Shown here: one piece after another, positions 22,057-35,065 of the stretch | How positions within the stretch are numbered: the first letter of the stretch is position 1 | How the letters are laid out: each line of letters begins with the position of its first letter | NCBI GenBank assembly: GCA_019614645.1 | Contig: JABWDB010000067.1 | Location: 682,001 to 746,000, forward strand | Reading direction: 5' to 3' | DNA length: 64,000 bases | Source of the DNA: Stratiolaelaps scimitus | Lineage: Eukaryota > Arthropoda > Arachnida > Mesostigmata > Laelapidae | Notes under the pieces: model-generated | The model's input: the letters and a program-made list of their open reading frames with translations, nothing else | Databases searched by the model: none | What the model was told of the DNA's origin: nothing | Made by a program: the position numbers and the translations under genes

Positions 22057-23825
22057 ATCTAAAATATTATTCGATGTACCCCAAGGTGTAAAGGCAAATT
22101 ACTATGAAATGATTATGCGTTTGAGGCCATGCTGTAAACGTATACGCTTTCTCCATAGGATTCTACCGCGCTTCGAAACAAATCTATGTAAGTAAGGGTA
22201 GGAGTAACAACATAGAATACCTATACGCTGCACAGCATACGAAAATAACAATTGAAAACCATCGCTTTCTATTGCTTAAATAAACAGAAATATCTGTAAC
22301 AAAATAATTGAGCACTGAGCACCTATGTCCCACTATGTGATGCTGATTACCAACGATACCTAATTCCCACTGACTAGTCGAATATCGCAGACGCGTACCA
22401 AGGATTTCAGAATGCAATATTAACGAAACTAAATCACAGAACCAGCCAAGAGTGACTAATGAATATCCTGGGACATTACAGCAGTTGCAAGAAGCACGAA
22501 CAGTTACACACAACAATGTGGGAGAGGGACCACATTTAGAAAAATCACCACCACTAAAAAATAATTGCCCGACGTCCGGCAGGCGGGTGGTGTGTCCAAT
22601 CAAATCAGACGCGTTGTTTGTGCAAACGATAACAAATGGCAAATCGATTGTTTGACTGATCGATGTTGAATAAGATAAGGTTCAGCAGGGAGGAAGCAAT
22701 CGTAGTTTTCTAGTTGAGAATAAACAAAACTTCTCGCTTCCAGGGAAGTGGCGCTGAAGTGGCATGGAGCTGATGTAAAAGGAAGCTTCACAATTGATGA
22801 TGAACTATCATCAGTTTTTCTAATCTGGATCTCGGCGGTGGTTAACCCTCTGTTGTTCCCTGTGAAGGGTTTCATTGTGTTACACAACTGTGTCCTTCTG
22901 TATCCTTCTCACACTTTGTTATCGTCGTTGCGTTTAACAGAGATATATGAAATATACGGAGTTTAGCCATTCTAGAGGTGTGTGTTAAACACTTGTCGTC
23001 AACAAGACAACGAGGTTGAGTAATAATAATAATGATAATAATAACATGATGATGATGATCTAAGCGATCTATTTCTGTCAAGCCTCCTCGTCTATGATAA
23101 ATAACATTACCACAACTATCACCACAGGAATGGAAGTTAACTAATAAAATAATTGTACCAACAGCAGTGGTATCTTATCAACGATTATCTCACCCTTGAG
23201 TGCGCGAAGTGACGATTATTATTATTATACTATAGAAATACTGTGTGCATAGAACAACAACAGCAACAACAGTCACCGTAGCTGTGTTATCGTGTGTAAT
23301 TATAATATATATTCGTATTTAGAATATGCCCGGCCGTCAACCTTAAACGAACACCACTTTGTTTCAATTACTCTACTCGTCATGTTCCAATTCCGAGGTA
23401 ACTCAACATAACAAGAAAGAATAATGGAAATGATATTGTCAGTAAATAACATTAATTAACTATCGTGATGATCATGATGAGGCTGATGTTAATGACTGCC
23501 TCATCTTCACTAATCAACATAGATATCTATTAATTAATTTACGTATAACAGAAGTCGCAAGTGTAGTATTGCTGATTTTGTGTGTGTTCTATGCAAAATT
23601 AATTTCGATAACCTCTCCGACGATTACATGTTCAATGGGCTATTACAACTGGCTCGGGTTTCCTTGAGGTGGGGACACCCGATTCGGCTGTTCACAGTTC
23701 TTAATGAACCCCCTACCAGGCATTTGATGATGCGAACACAGCAAACTAAAATACTAGAACTACCCGCATATATAACGAGATAATTTAAGAAAGTTCTGTA
23801 TGGTCTCTCTGAGCAACCGCAATAC

Positions 23826-23871
<46 letters not shown>

Positions 23872-26800
23872 GCACATGCACACAAACGCTCGCACACACA
23901 CACATTCATATATATTATTATTATTTGTTTATATATATATATATATGTACAATTCGGTATCTACAGCCAAATGCGTAACACCTTGTAATCAATTTCTCTA
24001 AAAGGAGTTCTTAAGACAGCCCAGCTTGCAGATCCAAATGACACAGTCATAATTTTTAGCAAATTTTAATAAATATCATTCCAATATATGTTTTTGTTTA
24101 AAGTCATTTTGAAATTAGCCAACACCATTTAGTAGAGCAGGTACAGTAATCTAATGCCTGCCCGTATAGGGGCGGAATCCAAGTTTGCTTGGCAAATATC
24201 AGGCATATTCACAAATATGCCTATTCGAGAGATCAATAAATAAGCAGAAAACGAACAAAATGATATATTAATTGAACAATAAATGCGACATACTTGAGCA
24301 GTGTTAGGTAAGATCACTATATGTTAAAGGGCACAAAATGTGACACATGTAGAGATTCAAAGCTCGTAACGGATCCCGGACAGATAGATTATCGATACAG
24401 TACGAAATAGTTTATATTATTTCAAAATAACGAATAAAACGAAGAAAGGTGGTAACATTTAGAGACACATTTATAGAGACTATTATATAGATAATATTAT
24501 AGGAATATATCGATTACTTAAGTAGACTACTACCAACACAAGCGATTGCAGAAAAATCATTGCCGCCTCTACTTTCAGCGTATAAATGTAACAAACAGAC
24601 TATTCAACGTATCAGCTTGAAATTAATTCAAATGTCACCATGACTTCAGTGTCATTGAAATGCAATCGAAAAAGGGAAAAATAACCCCAATAATAGATAA
24701 TTAATGAAATTCTAATTTCACTTGCGAAAGGTGTATTTATTGATCAGAACCGAATAAAAAAGCATTTATGTCCCGGTACTGTGTTGCTCCTCATCTTCTT
24801 ACATATCTGATTATCGTAATTTTCTAATATTTTTACATGGTTCGTATTTAAATTGTTAGCACGCATAGTTTTTTTGAAGAGAACGTCTAAGAAAAATTGT
24901 CCATTTTAAGTATTTATGTTCATTCGTTTTTAATTCTGATTGATCATATTTAATTTTTTTTTTCATTTATTTTTGTTTTGTTTTCAAGACTTTTCATCTC
25001 ACGACTATGACAGGTGACTTACGGTTTAAATCAGAAATAATAAATATAGCATCGAATAGTAAAAATGTTATTTCAGTCGACCCTAACGTGCTTTCCTTCT
25101 TAAAATAATACTTTCCCGGTTGGCTGACATAACATGTTGCACAGTCAGAGGTTCCGAGAGAGTGACGCATACATAGGTAGTGTACTACGGTTCCTGAACA
25201 ACACCTACCTTTTCGTTTGTATCGATGAAGCCATGCGATTCGCACGTTCGCTCCACAGATTTGGCATAAAAAAAGACAATAACATTCTGGAGAGGGACGA
25301 TTTATGCTGCAAATGTTCGATCTTCTGATAAGGTTTGAAAAAATAACGCTGAGTGTGCATTTCCAATGCACGATTTCTCATGAGCAGACCTAAGCGCTTT
25401 TGCGCTCGCCAGCTAACAGGGATCGAATTTCTATATATTATTTCTATATAATATTTGAAGTAGTAAATAAGCTCGGAAGCGAGCCGGAGCTCTAGTCGTG
25501 AGAATCTTCTGAAGAACTTCCCTAAATGTGCCCTGTTTAGACGTTGGTGTAAATTTCGCGCAACTTACTTTATCAGAGAACTGTCGCAGATGGGTAATAT
25601 TCCGCAAAAACACGATTTTCGTATAGATCGGTTTAGGGGTGAAGATTGCACAGGGAGTAAAGTTCAAGCGAAAATGTGTCTGTCGGGATTGACAGGCTAA
25701 AACACTCCCATCAATATCGATACCTTGGTGATACATTACCGCAGTTCCTCAAAGGTTGCACGTAGTTTCTGCCTTCGCTTTCTCTTGTATAGGCCGATCT
25801 ATGCAGATAATTGTCCATTTGACGAATGACAAGAACGCCTGTTACATACAACACCGAAGTTGAATCTGGTTAAAGCTTTACATTGTGCTATGGTACTGAA
25901 TTAGGTATCTTTACGCCTCGGCGGCGTTTACTCTTACACACCACTATTCCTCGAGATTCGATACCGCCGTAACCAACGCGACATTTATTTAGTGGACAAC
26001 ACTCAGCTAGGTTCATCGTTCTGGCGACAGCCGGCGTGCCAGTATGTACGTTGAACAGTGGCTGACGATATGGATATCATTTATCGGTAATAATTCGCTT
26101 GGTTTTTACGTCCAGCATCTGTTTCTGCAAGAGGGGAGAGAATTGAAGGCTTCAGATGCCTCCGACGTGGGGGAATGGCGCAATGTCCACGAAGAAATCA
26201 AACATTTTGTTAATTTCGATCCTACGGTCGTGATGGCGTTGGACTAATTTCGAGCGGCGCTCAGAATCTTTAGTTCAGCATCATCATTTCACAGCCAAAT
26301 GTTGTAATGTAATCCAATACTTGAATGAATTCTTTGAGCGGAGTAACCCCATCGAGGAACTTCTGGGTGATCTAAACCTTTCAGTCGGATGGGACGCACC
26401 GTGTATGCCTGCTGGACATGACATTCCCGGAGTACTTTGTATCTTGTGCTCAGTACAGATACTCTATCAGAAGAGCTTGCGCTGAGCCCTTTAGGCAAAC
26501 CTGTACACCGTGGCGACTAATCTCTTTTTCACTTTTTGGAACAGAGTCGTGGAGCGCTTCCTCTGTTTTGTGCTAATACGATTCTCTGAGCATTCATCTG
26601 AGCTACTAAGCTTTAACCGGTTTAAAAGACACTTTACCCCATAACAAATACCCCGCTCCCCAACCTGCGGGGATACAAGTTAACACTTGCAACTCCTATT
26701 GTATAGATTACGCTTTTGATTCATTGGCTGTCCAACGTACGACCACAGACGATACATGTATTCGTCTTCGATGGGTGATCAAACTCCACAATTAAGACCG

Positions 26801-29003
26801 ATAGAATTCGTAGTGCAAGCTTTATATTAAGTTATAAAATTTCAGTTATTTTAAAGAAATCCTATGAACAGATATTTATGCATATTTATTGATATTTTGT
26901 GTCTTTCTGTATCATTTTCGCATCGTAAGTGGAATTGTAAATCTTACTGTAGCGACCGACATCATTACTTTTGGAAAAAGTTTTTTTATCTGTCTTTCGA
27001 TATGGCATTTACAATAACTGTAGTTTGGTGCAATGAATATTGCAATACAATACGCCAGTGCATATAATCATATCCTGTTCTGTGAAGAACAGTTTGGTAG
27101 TTCTTCATAAACGCTTATGACGTCTAAAAAAAACTTCAACGAGAAAAGAAAATATAATCGACTATATATCTAGCATGATTTCAAATGCATCTACAGCACA
27201 ACTTCTCTTTACCCTTCAGCCTTCTAACTTTCACATATTCTGAGGAGCAATGAAATTTAGAAGAGCTGAACTATTAGTTCTATTAGGGATGAAGCAAAAT
27301 TGGAATACGAAAGTAAAAAGTTTCATGTCGCTCGTTCATTTATTTTGAAGTCACACTACAACAACCACTAACATATTCAATGTGTTGAATACCGCCTTCG
27401 GAAAACTCCGGTGGTGTCAGATTCAATGCCATTGCCCCAGACGCTGACCCGCTCATACGAACGACCATCCGTCTTTGCAGCGTGGATATTTAGCCCAGAG
27501 TTGCCTCCGGCATACAAATCATATAAGGACATGCTACAACAAAAGACTTGGCCAGGCCAAACTTGAAACTAGTGTCCTCGAACTGCAGGAAGAGAAAATG
27601 TCCGACATCGGCCTTCAGTTGTCCTCAATGTCGGCGATGAGTAATTGGAGGAAGTTGTGTAGATAAATCTGTCACGTTTTTATATTTTACAGTCCACCTG
27701 CGAACGTTCACATCACCGAGTTTTCACTGCCTGTAAATCTGTTATGGTACGTGCGCTGACTATTATGATGCTCGAGAATGCCCTTATATACATCGTATGA
27801 TTTGATCGTATAAATCCCAGCACTAGATCTTACAACATTGTACATTTTACTCAATTTATATTACACACTGTCGACTGCGGTGTCTTTGGGACAGTCCACT
27901 TTGAGGCCCCTAAAACTCCACCACTTGTTCAATATCGAATATCAAGTAGGCCTCGACTTAGACTAGCTTAAACTCTTCCTAAACCACCTCCAGCTGGGTA
28001 AATGATTGCGCTAGTTTTCCTACCATTCTAAGAGTGATAAATGTTGGCACATTGCCTTGCCCCACAGTCAAAAAGGATGTGAACGCTTGTCGTATTTGTA
28101 AAAGTTGATAAGTTAAAAAGAGAAGTTATACGATAGTAATGCAAAACCCCAGGTCGTTCCACTCGGAAGTCGATCGGGTGACCTTGGAACAGTTCCACCA
28201 TTGACCTCTAATTAAATTTTTCAGTATTCATTTGAATATTTGGGTTTGATACAATAGATCGAAATCTATTTAACTAGCATCAAAGCACTTGATGAAAGAG
28301 GTTTATACACAGAATCCGGTTCATAGGTCGGTATTCCTTTCAGGACCGATCCAGATTTCATCTATTCAGATACAGTTCTGTTAGTACAACATATTTGGCG
28401 TAGATCTTGTATTCGTTAGAACCTTCTCATATCACCTCGACTTGGCTGAGACCTGACTGATCTGTCATATCGAATAGACCATGTATGTGATTTGCTAGAG
28501 AGTTGTATCTATTCAGTAAGAGCACTTACTGTACGGCCTGTTCTACATTATATCATTATCACTGTCATAGAAAGTTGCGCTTCATGCTGTTGAAATAATT
28601 TTAGAATTAGAGCGACGTCACAAGACCCTAAGAAGTAGACATTACCAAAATCATCCTAACCTATGAAGTGACTTTGGCACAAACAAAATCACGCTAAAGA
28701 ATAAAACGTTATTTGGATTTGAGAAGAGGAGGTTAAGTATTTATGAAGATATAGTATTTTTTTTTTGAAAATGGCCTTCGTCACCCCAGTTCACTTTGAT
28801 TTCGGTCATAAGAGGTTGAAGTGTGCATTTTGTTTCCTTCTATTCCTCTACAAGAATTCTATGTAAGACACGCCGCCACACTTTAGGTACTATAAAGTGG
28901 ATATAGTGTGACTTTGTTTGTGACAGCTAATTTGGCGGTTTCAACGGCGCATCATCAATAATTATTTCAAAGTCTGTTAAGATTACGGTGACACGTAGTA
29001 CTA
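22057..29003. other. Intergenic DNA without a recognisable gene
   Basis: AT-rich sequence with short chance reading frames on both strands. It holds (AAT)n/(GAT)n triplets near 23020-23060 and a TA/CA tract at 23823-23900. I see no exon, RNA gene or transposon domain that I can support. Confidence 0.6.
23823..23900. repeat. (TA)n/(CA)n compound microsatellite
   Basis: A TA run of about 40 bases followed by CA-rich units, with another TA run at 23932-23946. Confidence 0.9.
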
Positions 29004-29698
29004 TTAGGTAGTCCCCTTCAAACTGTCGCGCTTTTCGGATGGCGCACAGCCCGAACTACGCCACACAATGCGTTCATTTTTGGAGTGGGCACGCGGTAGG
29101 AACGTGGCTTCCTTTCGAACACTGAGTGGTTTCGATACGATCAGAAAGATGGACGCTGCAGCAAAAAGTTCAAATTCCCCCAAAAATCAACGGGAAATCA
29201 TCAAGTTTTTGTTTCTCCAAAAACACCCTCCAGCTGAAATCCATCGACAATTAGTGAACGCGTACGGCAGGTCTGCCTTATGCCTGCGAACGGTGCAACG
29301 TTGGTGCGAGCGATTTAACAGTGGAGATATGGACACCGATGACCATCGAGGTGGGGACCACAAATCAGGTGCAACGAGGGACGAACGGATTGACAGAATC
29401 GAGGCAGCTTTTGAGCAAACTAGAGCTTGGTCCATGAGGTCTTTGTCGGCTGAAACTGGGATTCCTCGGGTGACATGTCATAAAATTGTCACCAATGTAC
29501 TGAAGATGAAGAAAATCAATGCAAAATGGGTTCCCCGTATACTGACTGCTGAGCAGATGAAAATGCGTGTGGAGTGTTCGACATCTAATTTGAAGACCTA
29601 TACGCCTCTAACTCATACCAAAATATCTTTATTCTAACTCATTTAGTTCAAAAGTTATTGGCATTTAAAGAGGCGACACTTTGAAGGGGACAGCCTAA
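29004..29698 (+). mobile_element. Deleted mariner element (695 bp) with both terminal repeats
   Basis: The left end TTAGGTAGTCCCCTTCAAAC and the right end, read on the minus strand as TTAGGCTGTCCCCTTCAAAG, are matching terminal inverted repeats of about 27 bp. Both are bordered by TA (29002-29003 and 29699-29700), the mariner target duplication. The element keeps the 5' coding part and a 3' tail but lacks roughly the catalytic half, so it could move only with an enzyme supplied by another copy. Confidence 0.88.
29149..29637 (+). pseudogene. mariner transposase, N-terminal DNA-binding half
   Basis: From the ATG at 29149 this encodes two helix-turn-helix regions. The first (EIIKFLFLQKHPPAEIHRQL then TVQRWCERFNSGD) is the usual mariner N-terminus. 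The second spans RIEAAFEQTRAWSMRSLSAE and RVTCHKIVTN. A linker (KWVPRILTAEQMKMRVE) follows, then the reading frame runs into the 3' tail and stops. None of the catalytic acidic residues (DD34D) remain. The open frame has no internal stop, so the binding half could in principle still be made; expression is unknown. Confidence 0.85.
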
Positions 29699-29700
29699 TA

Positions 29701-31425
29701 GCTATTGACGAGCAGGAAGAGACCAGGTAAATACCTTAGTGTGAGCCCTGGTGTCCATCCAGGATTTACCTTTAACCTCTTAGAAAAAAAAGGTGGGTAG
29801 AAACGTCGGGCATGAGTCAGTTCCACCGTACCATAATGGCAAATACTTAATATGTCTGTATTATGGTCTAGCATGGTCTGTATGAGCATTCTCCATCATA
29901 AGAAAGGTTGAGACAACCATACATAGTATTCCTGTGTGTTTCATATTTTTAACAATAAACATATGTACACAAACTAGACTTTCTAACTACTGACGTAGTA
30001 TAGGTACGTACTTAAGTCTTTACTCACGTGATTACATCCACCAAAGTGCGCAAATAGCTGTACGCATTGGAAAAAGTCAAATTAATATATGCATAATATC
30101 TACGTACTAATGAAGAATAGATAGACTGTCATTGTAATAAAGCCTAGCGGGACTTCTGCGCACATCAAGACGCCTCAAGGTATACATCAATACGCCATTA
30201 CGGATATTTTCTCTGTCTTATAGTTAACGTTGAGTACGGCCCCAGGCAAAGCACTGGTGTGAGGCAAGCAACGAGCTGGGTTTATGGAGTCTACACGAAC
30301 CGCTATTATGAATCCTCAAGGGCAATATTCTGTCTTCTTTCAAAAACCGAACTCGACCTATCTTTATGGACTTTCCTGAATCCCCAATGAGTTCTATATA
30401 GGAAAATATTTGCATTTATATGGTAGACCCACCACAGCCACCGATTTCGAATCGATGGCTGATTATTATATATAATAGATGTTCAATATTTTTAGATAGG
30501 ATCCAAACCAACCTGTGGGCATTAGGTCCCGCCAGAAGCCCACTACGTTATTTATGAACCCATCAAATATTCAAAGCAATTGGATTCGCTTTCCTAAATT
30601 TGCTAGGCATATGTGTTATTGCTAAATGGACTGAAATAAATCATACCTGGTAAGGACAATTTGTAGATATAAAAGAGCAAGGGGGTATGCTTTCACTCCA
30701 ACTGCTTAGGAAACGATTGCTCGCAATTAATCGTTGCTGTAACAATAAGCAGATTTTTCTAAATGTCGTATTTTCAGCCGCCAATTAGTAATGTTCTCAT
30801 TTGAGTCACCAGCATGAAGCTGACCAGCAGTTAAGTATTCGTTGGGTACAATTCGATCTTTATATGTTAACGTTCTACTCTGCGCTGAGCGTGAGAGGGC
30901 GTCACCAGCCAAATTACTGATGTCTTCATTCTGTGTATTTACGTACTTTACCCAAGTCTAGCTTGGATCGTCGTAATGTTACAAGCCACAAAAGATCCGC
31001 CAGTAGACAGCTGAACGAAGTTACTTCAGCTAGACTGTTAACCCCCTTTGACCTCTCCAGGTTAAAGACGCGATGGTGATAACGAGCGGACGAAACAGGC
31101 CGAACGGCGAAAGTAGTAGCGAAGAGGTGCGAACATGCGTTATGCATCCCGTGCACACATGTCCTCTGTTCCATACGCGCCAATAGGAATCGATTTCAAC
31201 AATCTCCAAAACGCAATTCGTAGAATAGAAATAACTAAACTCAAACTTCCAAGTGTATACATGTTGTTTCGGTTCGGTTAAACTTGATACACAAGGGGAT
31301 AAGCCAGAGAGAACTGTGGATTTTTTTTTCAAACGTTTGGAAGGGTTGTAGGGGGTCGTCTGTATAAGGGCCGTCGTCGAACGAGAATAGAAGACAGTCC
31401 CGGGAAGATGCGTCCACAGGACGAT
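29701..31425. other. No recognisable gene
   Basis: AT-rich DNA with short frames only. I find no domain or RNA signal. Confidence 0.55.
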
Positions 31426-31429
31426 CTAT

Positions 31430-31640
31430 TGGAATCCTTCTCTGTTCAGTTTTAGGATATTCTATTTAGTCTCAACTCTTCAGAGCCCTTTCACTGTAAT
31501 AGTATTCTACCTGGATGATGCGACTCTGGATAGGCCGGCAGCCACTGTGGGTGCAGATATCTGGGAATTAGAGGAGCTGTAGGGCTTGCGTTCATATGTG
31601 ACGTTCTGTCAGCGAGAGGACCTTGGAGAAGAGATTCTTA
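31430..31640 (+). mobile_element. LINE reverse transcriptase palm fragment (YLDD)
   Basis: VFYLDDATLDRPAATVGADI (about 31500-31560) is the catalytic motif region of a LINE reverse transcriptase. Weak upstream residues (ILFSLN) recall the LGPLLFSL block. It has stops and no flanking parts. The YLDDATL form suggests the family B elements, but the overlap needed to prove this is absent. Confidence 0.55.
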
Positions 31641-32401
31641 GATATAAGTATTATACTAAGAAAGCTATTATGTTTTTACAGCTTGTCGATTCCAGCAAAA
31701 GAGTCGAACGCCGCAAGTAGCTATTTCTGCAACAAAGCAAGAAATCTCGCCGTCGGAAAGCCATTTAGATTTTTCTTCCTGCTAGCCTTTGAAGTCATCT
31801 ATTTGGAACAGGGTCACAGCTGCTTCATTCTGTACAACGATTGCAGAGTTTGTGTCAGATTATATCTTTGCTCATTAGTTATCCTGACTTTTAATAGCCT
31901 ACATGACCTAACTCTAACGGTGAATTTATCCCCTTGATGCACAGGCTGTACATCGTATTTATACAGTTGGAAAACGAACGCCGATTTACATTCGACAATG
32001 CCGTAGCAAGCGCGGAGAGAAGGGTCCACTATCCATTTTAAATTCACTATTAAAACCACTATTATTGAATTGATCGGCTACAAATTTCCCTAATTTTTGC
32101 GCTGTAACCAAACGCTGACGCAGCCACGACGCTGTATAGAAACACCTGCTTGGAGGTGAATCAAAGGGTTTTTTTTAACAGGTTGAGGGATAAAATCTTC
32201 AAAAACACACCACAGCTTCACATCTTAGGTATTCGCTGTGATAGTGCCGGATTTTTACCGGCTAAAAATCCTCGAACCTATAACTTGGGTCAGGTGCCTG
32301 GGACTGTTTTTTATAATACTTCGGGTACAAGACCCGCAGGAACCGGCTGGTAGCCATCAGTAGGCTGACGAATGGGTGTGTAACCATCCGTCTACCCTAT
32401 T

Positions 32402-33270
32402 CTACCTTCTCCCCCAGCCTGTACCTCTAAGCCGACCGAGCTCGCTCTTCTTTTGGAGAACTGTCCCGGTTACCGATGAGCCGATGTCCCATCCCAACGT
32501 GGTCTCCGTCATATCCTTTACAAGAGTTTTAATGTCGGTACGGGGGAGTGCCGGTGGGGCTCTTCCGCATGGCTCGCCTTCGCGCACCCACCTCTCCACT
32601 ACTATGTCCATGCCAGCGGTGCGTGCGTCCTCAAAGCGTTCGCACACAAACAGCGCGCGTGCGACTGTGTCCGCTGCGGCGGTCTCGCAGTACAACCAAG
32701 AGGCACTAGGCGCTGTGCCTATCCGCTCGAGGTAGAGTTGGAAATCCCCGTGGCCTGTGATCGCCTGCGTCATGAAGTGGTCGACCTCTCCGCCGGGTCG
32801 GTCGAGCCATGCACGGATGTCTGGAATGAGGTTCCGGACGTATGCTCCGGGGGCTCCCGCCGAGAGCCCCCGGACTGCTGTTGCCATGCCGCGATGGTCT
32901 TTTCTTTCGCCTCCTCCTTCGATATCCCGTCTCTCCACATCAGTCTTCTCTCTTTAGCCTTCAGATCCCAGGGCGGTGTCCCAGCTAGCACTAGAGACGC
33001 GACCGTGCTGACCGTCCTATACGCCTGGGTGATGCGGAGTGCACATGTGCGTTGGGCCGTCCGTAGGAGATGCCTGTGTATTGTTGAGCCACGATGGGGC
33101 TCCGAAAACGGCGATCGACTCGGTAGGTACCTGTCGCGCGACACCACCTTGATTCTTTGGCCGTTGAGTGCAAGGTTCGGGGCCCTCAACCTTCTCTTTT
33201 TTGTGAGAAGTATCGCCTCGCTCTTCTCCGGCGCGCGGGAAGGGTCAGGATAGAATGGATGACAGCACAT
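32402..33270 (-). mobile_element. R1-like LINE 3' fragment, copy 2
   Basis: Two overlapping minus-strand frames. The upstream one (33270-32770) has KSEAILLTKKRRLRAPNLAL, the post-palm block, then ITQAYRTVSTVASLVLAGTP with the conserved AGTPPWDL. The downstream one (to 32402) has LIPDIRAWLDRPGGEVDHFM, then TQAITGHGDFQLYL and the Cys-poor remnant of the C-terminal zinc-knuckle region. A frame change near 32800-32940 and the missing 5' part make it dead. It is more GC-rich than its surroundings, suggesting recent arrival. Confidence 0.8.
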
Positions 33271-33741
33271 ACAGTCCTATTAAATAGAAAATTCCACTAA
33301 TTGTATTTCTAAAGGGACACCCGTGTTTAAATAAACAACATACATATAAAACAACTAACCAAAGAACAGTAGGATAATTAGGCATTATCTGAATTTGTTT
33401 GCTCAAAACATTTCCCGTAGGGCCGTACGTTTAGCCGGTAACATTGTATATAATTGATTCGTTGAATTATTCTGACTTGAGCAAGTGGGTCTACAATTGC
33501 AACAAACTATCCCTGTGGTCCGAACTTAAAATATATATTGCATATTAACATGCCGCCACCGAAGTAAACACGAGTGTTTGAGTTGACGAAGTTTCCTATT
33601 TGAACTAGCCAGAACTCGCAGGTGAGGTTAGTTTTCTAAATAAACAACACGAATCTTCGCAAGAGATGTGTGAAAATTGACCAACTAACACAGCGTGATC
33701 CGATTCCAAGGAGAATATTTGGTGTGATTTATTAGGCTGGA

Positions 33742-33897
33742 ATGAGACTCCTGTCGTTTTACGCCGTATTCTTATTATTGGCCGGCTTGAATTCCAATTT
33801 GGCTGGTAGTGAGACACAACAAGTAGAAAGCAGGCGGCTAGCATTCGGCAAGCGGCGGACCAGGTCCCTCAGACTTGCATTTTCAGAAGGAAAGAGT
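33742..33897 (+). CDS. Signal-peptide-like open frame with dibasic sites, joined to mariner sequence
   Basis: The ATG at 33742 begins MRLLSFYAVFLLLAGLNSNL, which looks like a good secretion signal. Then come SETQQVESRR, LAFGKRR and TRSLRLAFSEGKS. The RR-LAFG-KRR arrangement has the form of an amidated neuropeptide site, and RSLRLAF faintly recalls short neuropeptide F (SPSLRLRF). From about 33898 the same frame continues into mariner transposase sequence and stops at 34092. Either a peptide-gene exon was hit by mariner, or this is a chance frame; I cannot decide. No splice donor is obvious. Confidence 0.3.
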
Positions 33898-35065
33898 CAG
33901 GTTTATTTTCCAGAGAAAAAATGTCGAGCTGAAGTCCATCGAGAGTTGGTTAGTGTGCACGCCCATAATGCCCTGAGTCGAGCACAGGTGTACCGCTGGT
34001 GTGTGCAGTTTAGACAAGGTGACTGGGACATTATGGACATCGAGGGTGCCCACCCATTCCCGAATCTCAGTTCGACGAACGGAGAGAGATAATCGAAAAA
34101 GTTTTTGAGCAAACTAGAGCTTGGTCATTGAGGACTGTGTCCGCTGAAATTCGCGGGCATCGTGAGACATGTCGTCAAATTATTAAAAATAATCTGAGCA
34201 TGCAGGAAAAAAGTGCAAAATGGGTCTTTCATTAACTCGGTCCTGGCCAACTGAAAATACGTGGGGAGTGTTTGCAAGACAATCTGAAGATATATAGGCA
34301 GCAAAAGAGTCGCTTAGAGCCTACCGTTGCTACCGATGCTAAAAGCAGTACCGTGGACGTTAAATAGTGGCTGAGAGTCAGCCTGAAAACCTTAGAGCCT
34401 ACCGTTACAGTGGACGAGACATGGGTCAGCCTGTGTAGGGGACCGGAAAAAGATCAAGTGAAACAGTGGCTACGATTAGGTAAACAGACAATGGCGGCAG
34501 CAGTACCAAATAGATTCGAGCCTAAAGTAATGGTAGCACTTGACATGGATTTCAGCGGAATTTCCTACTACGAGATTTTGGGCTCAAAAGAAAAAATGGA
34601 CTCGGCTCGATATCTCGAGCTCGTGAAGGGACTCATGCATAATTGGCATAGGAATAGGAAGCACCTAGTGTGGCTGCTCGATGACAATGCTAGGGCATAT
34701 CGTAGCAATGATATTACGTCCTGGCTTAAAACCAACAAGACTGAGCGATGGCATCATCCCCCCCCCTATTCTCCCGACTTAAGCCCATGTGACTATGGTT
34801 GCTTCTATCGATTAAAGAGGGCTATAGGTGGCAAGAGATATGCAAACATCGCTTTGCTTCAAGAACCCTTAAATAACGAAGTTATAAATGGTAATAGAAA
34901 TGGTGCATCCTTTGCCGTTAGAAGGCTGCCAGAATTCTGGGACTAGTGTATAAATAAAAGAGGTGCATACGTCTAGCTAATACTGAAAAATCTTTGTTTT
35001 AACTTACTTAGTTTAGCCGATATTGAAATTTATATGTGTCTCATTATTTCTGGGACAACTTAATA
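33898..35065 (+). mobile_element. mariner element, 5' end missing, transposase broken
   Basis: The coding remains run from VYFPEKKCRAEVHRELV (first HTH) through a frameshifted second HTH (about 34080-34300) to the catalytic domain (34410-34946). The catalytic acids are visible in VTVDETWVS, WLLDDNARA and SPDLSPCDYG. The last two are 35 residues apart rather than the usual 34, because of an extra Pro codon in a C run near 34758-34767. The right end reads TTAAGTTGTCCCAGAAATAA on the minus strand and ends at TA (35064-35065); no matching left end is found upstream. A 62-bp retroposon interrupts it at 34329-34390. Confidence 0.85.
34329..34390 (+). mobile_element. 62-bp retroposon inside mariner, with 16-bp target-site duplication
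   Basis: Identical CTTAGAGCCTACCGTT copies at 34313-34328 and 34391-34406 flank a 62-base unit. It contains ATGCTAAAAGCAGTACCGTG and the perfect stem-loop GGCTGAGAGTCAGCC, and ends CTGAAAAC. Removing the unit and one repeat restores continuous mariner sequence leading into VTVDETW. The same unit occurs at 20099-20164 with a different target. Confidence 0.9.

Noticed and set aside
22184..22642. 152-residue minus-strand reading frame
   Set aside because: No domain, no signal peptide, no splice context and a chance-like composition. It lies downstream of the DH44 stop.
32738..33253. 171-residue plus-strand frame
   Set aside because: It is the antisense shadow of the R1-like polymerase on the minus strand.
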